Source of the DNA: Cristatella mucedo
Lineage: Eukaryota; Bryozoa; Phylactolaemata; Cristatellidae
Reading direction: 5' to 3'
Length of the DNA stretch: 64,000 bases
Assembly (NCBI GenBank): GCA_009760855.2
Contig: WPIO01000236.1
Coordinates: forward strand, 62,001-126,000
Positions 62,830-64,000 of the stretch are shown in pieces; the stretch's first letter is position 1; each line of letters starts with the position of its first letter. The translations under genes were made by a program, and so were the position numbers. The notes below the pieces were generated by a model that was given only the letters and a program-made list of their open reading frames with translations, made no database searches and had not been told where the DNA came from.

Positions 62830-64000
62830 GAATATGTAGAAACTTCAAATCTGCATGTCGGAGCGTGCGCTGACTGGCAGCAGAGTGCTGCACCATGTTT
62901 AAAGCATTTCGCACGTAAATAACACGTTTCGCACGAGTTCGCAGCAGATCGCGGAATATGTAGAAACTTCAAATCTGCATTTCGGAGCGTGCGCTGACTG
63001 GCAGCAGAGTGCTGCACCATGTTTTAAAGCATTTCGCACGTAAATAACACGTTTCGCGCACGAGTTCGCATCAGATCGCGGAATATGTAGAAACTTCAAA
63101 TCTGCATTTCGGAGCGTGCGCTGACTGGCAGCAGAGTGCTGCACCATGTTTAAAGCATTTCGCACGTAAATAACACGTTTCGCACAAGTTCGCATCAGAT
63201 CGCGGAATATGTAGAAACTTCAAATCTGCATTTCGGAGCGTGCGCTGACTGGCAGCAGAGTGCTGCACCATGTTTAAAGCATTTCGCACGTAAATAACAC
63301 GTTTCGCAAGAGTTCGCAGCAGATCGCGGAATATGTAGAAACTTCAAATCTGCCTGTCGGAGCGTGCGCTGACTTGCAGCAGAGTGCTGCACCATGTTTA
63401 AAGCATTTCGCACGTAAATAACACGTTTCGCACGAGTTCGCAGCAGATCGCGGAATATGTAGAAACTTCAAATCTGCATGCCGGAGCGTGCCCTGGCTGC
63501 AGCAGAGTGCTGCACCATGTTTAAAGCATTTCGCACGTAAATAACACGTTTCGCACGAGTTCGCAGCAGATCGCGGAATATGTAGAAACTTCAAATCTGC
63601 ATGTCGGAGCGTGCTGCTGACTGGCAGCAGAGTGCTGCACCATGTTTAAAGCATTTCGCACGTAAATAACACGTTTCGCACGAGTTCGCAGCAGATCGCG
63701 GAATATGTAGAAACTTCAAATCTGCATTTCGGAGCGTGAGCTGACTGGCAGCAGAGTGCTGCACCATGTTTAAAGCATTTCGCACGTAAATAACACGTTT
63801 CGCACAAGTTCGCAGCAGATCGCGGAATATGTAGAAACTTACAATCTGCATGCATGTCGGAGCGTGCGCTGACTGGCAGCAGAGTGCTGCACCATGTTTA
63901 AAGCATTTCGCACGTAAATAACACGTTTCGCACGAGTTCGCAGCAGATCGCGGAATATGTAGAAACTTCAAATCTGCATGTCGGAGCGTGCGCTGACTGG
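62830..64000. repeat. Array segment, clean, running off the window end
   Basis: About 9.5 monomers of plain cagcag and catcag types, with a few small gains (cgcgcacgag near 63,055, tgcatgcatgtcgg near 63,848). One unit (about 63,300) has gcaagagttcgcag and gcctgtcgg, a partial C signature without the XbaI site. The array continues beyond the end. Confidence 0.92.

Larger units (their letters stand above)
1..64000. repeat. 124-bp satellite DNA array filling the window
   Basis: The same unit repeats head to tail from first to last base. The anchor gagtgctgcacc occurs at 1 and 125 and then about every 124 bp. In clean parts monomers mostly differ from consensus at a few sites and length is kept at 124 bp, give or take one or two. 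All copies have the same orientation and I saw no inverted segment. Nothing unrelated interrupts the array; even the worst stretches keep pieces of the monomer. Tandem satellites of this kind typically form centromeric, pericentromeric or subtelomeric heterochromatin in eukaryotes; which applies here cannot be told from the window. Family and species are not recognised. Confidence 0.98.

Noticed and set aside
1-64000. Hundreds of 60-260-codon open frames, mostly on the minus strand
   Set aside because: They start and stop at the same place in each 124-bp unit, shift frame every unit, mostly open with GTG, overlap one another and change length only where indels occur. No frame differs in conservation from the rest.
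1-64000. tRNA, 5S rRNA or other RNA gene arrays
   Set aside because: The unit has no A/B-box pair, cloverleaf or 5S-like core that I can recognise; the only stems are the 6-bp boundary hairpin and a short AGCG/CGCT dyad.

Overview
The whole 64 kb window is satellite DNA. It is one head-to-tail tandem array of a roughly 124-bp monomer, about 515 copies (64,000/124), and it runs off both ends. I find no protein-coding gene, tRNA, rRNA, transposon or unique sequence. An array of this size with related monomer subfamilies points to a eukaryotic nuclear genome, most likely centromeric, pericentromeric or other heterochromatin. I do not recognise the monomer and cannot name the species. The consensus (taken by eye from positions 1-124) is about 49% GC. 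It has 11 CpG sites, more than the 7.5 expected from base composition, so it lacks the CpG depletion common in old methylated vertebrate satellites.

Layout. 1-11,090 is mostly clean array with short scrambled patches near 3.1, 4.4-5.0 and 5.3-6.1 kb. A single N at 11,091 joins two out-of-phase monomers. 11,092-32,020 and 32,346-35,690 are the cleanest parts; monomers there usually differ from consensus at only a few positions. 35,691-47,090 is dominated by single-base insertions and deletions, broken by clean islands, with an N at 45,935. 47,091-49,100 is clean again. 49,101-53,730 and 59,471-62,828 are heavily disrupted, with lighter damage in between. After an N at 62,829 the last 1.2 kb is clean.

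Higher-order structure. Monomers fall into recognisable types, and four of them (here A, B, C, D, often followed by E) recur in the same order at least a dozen times. They serve as phase marks of a higher-order repeat. The number of monomers between successive blocks varies (about 5, 6, 8, 9, 10, 16 and more), so this is a fluid higher-order repeat, not a fixed one. C monomers usually carry an XbaI site (TCTAGA) absent from the consensus. The A-B-C-D order is still legible inside the disrupted sequence near 36.1-36.6 kb. Those stretches are therefore the same array, read badly or decayed late.

The best leads are the ordered block, a dinucleotide at monomer positions 110-111 that takes at least 11 of 16 possible values between unchanged flanks, a nearly invariant half-monomer (about positions 4-51), and the sharp alternation of clean and indel-rich sequence, which I read mainly as assembly quality. 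The many antisense open frames are a by-product of a 124-bp period (3 x 41 + 1) and are not genes.
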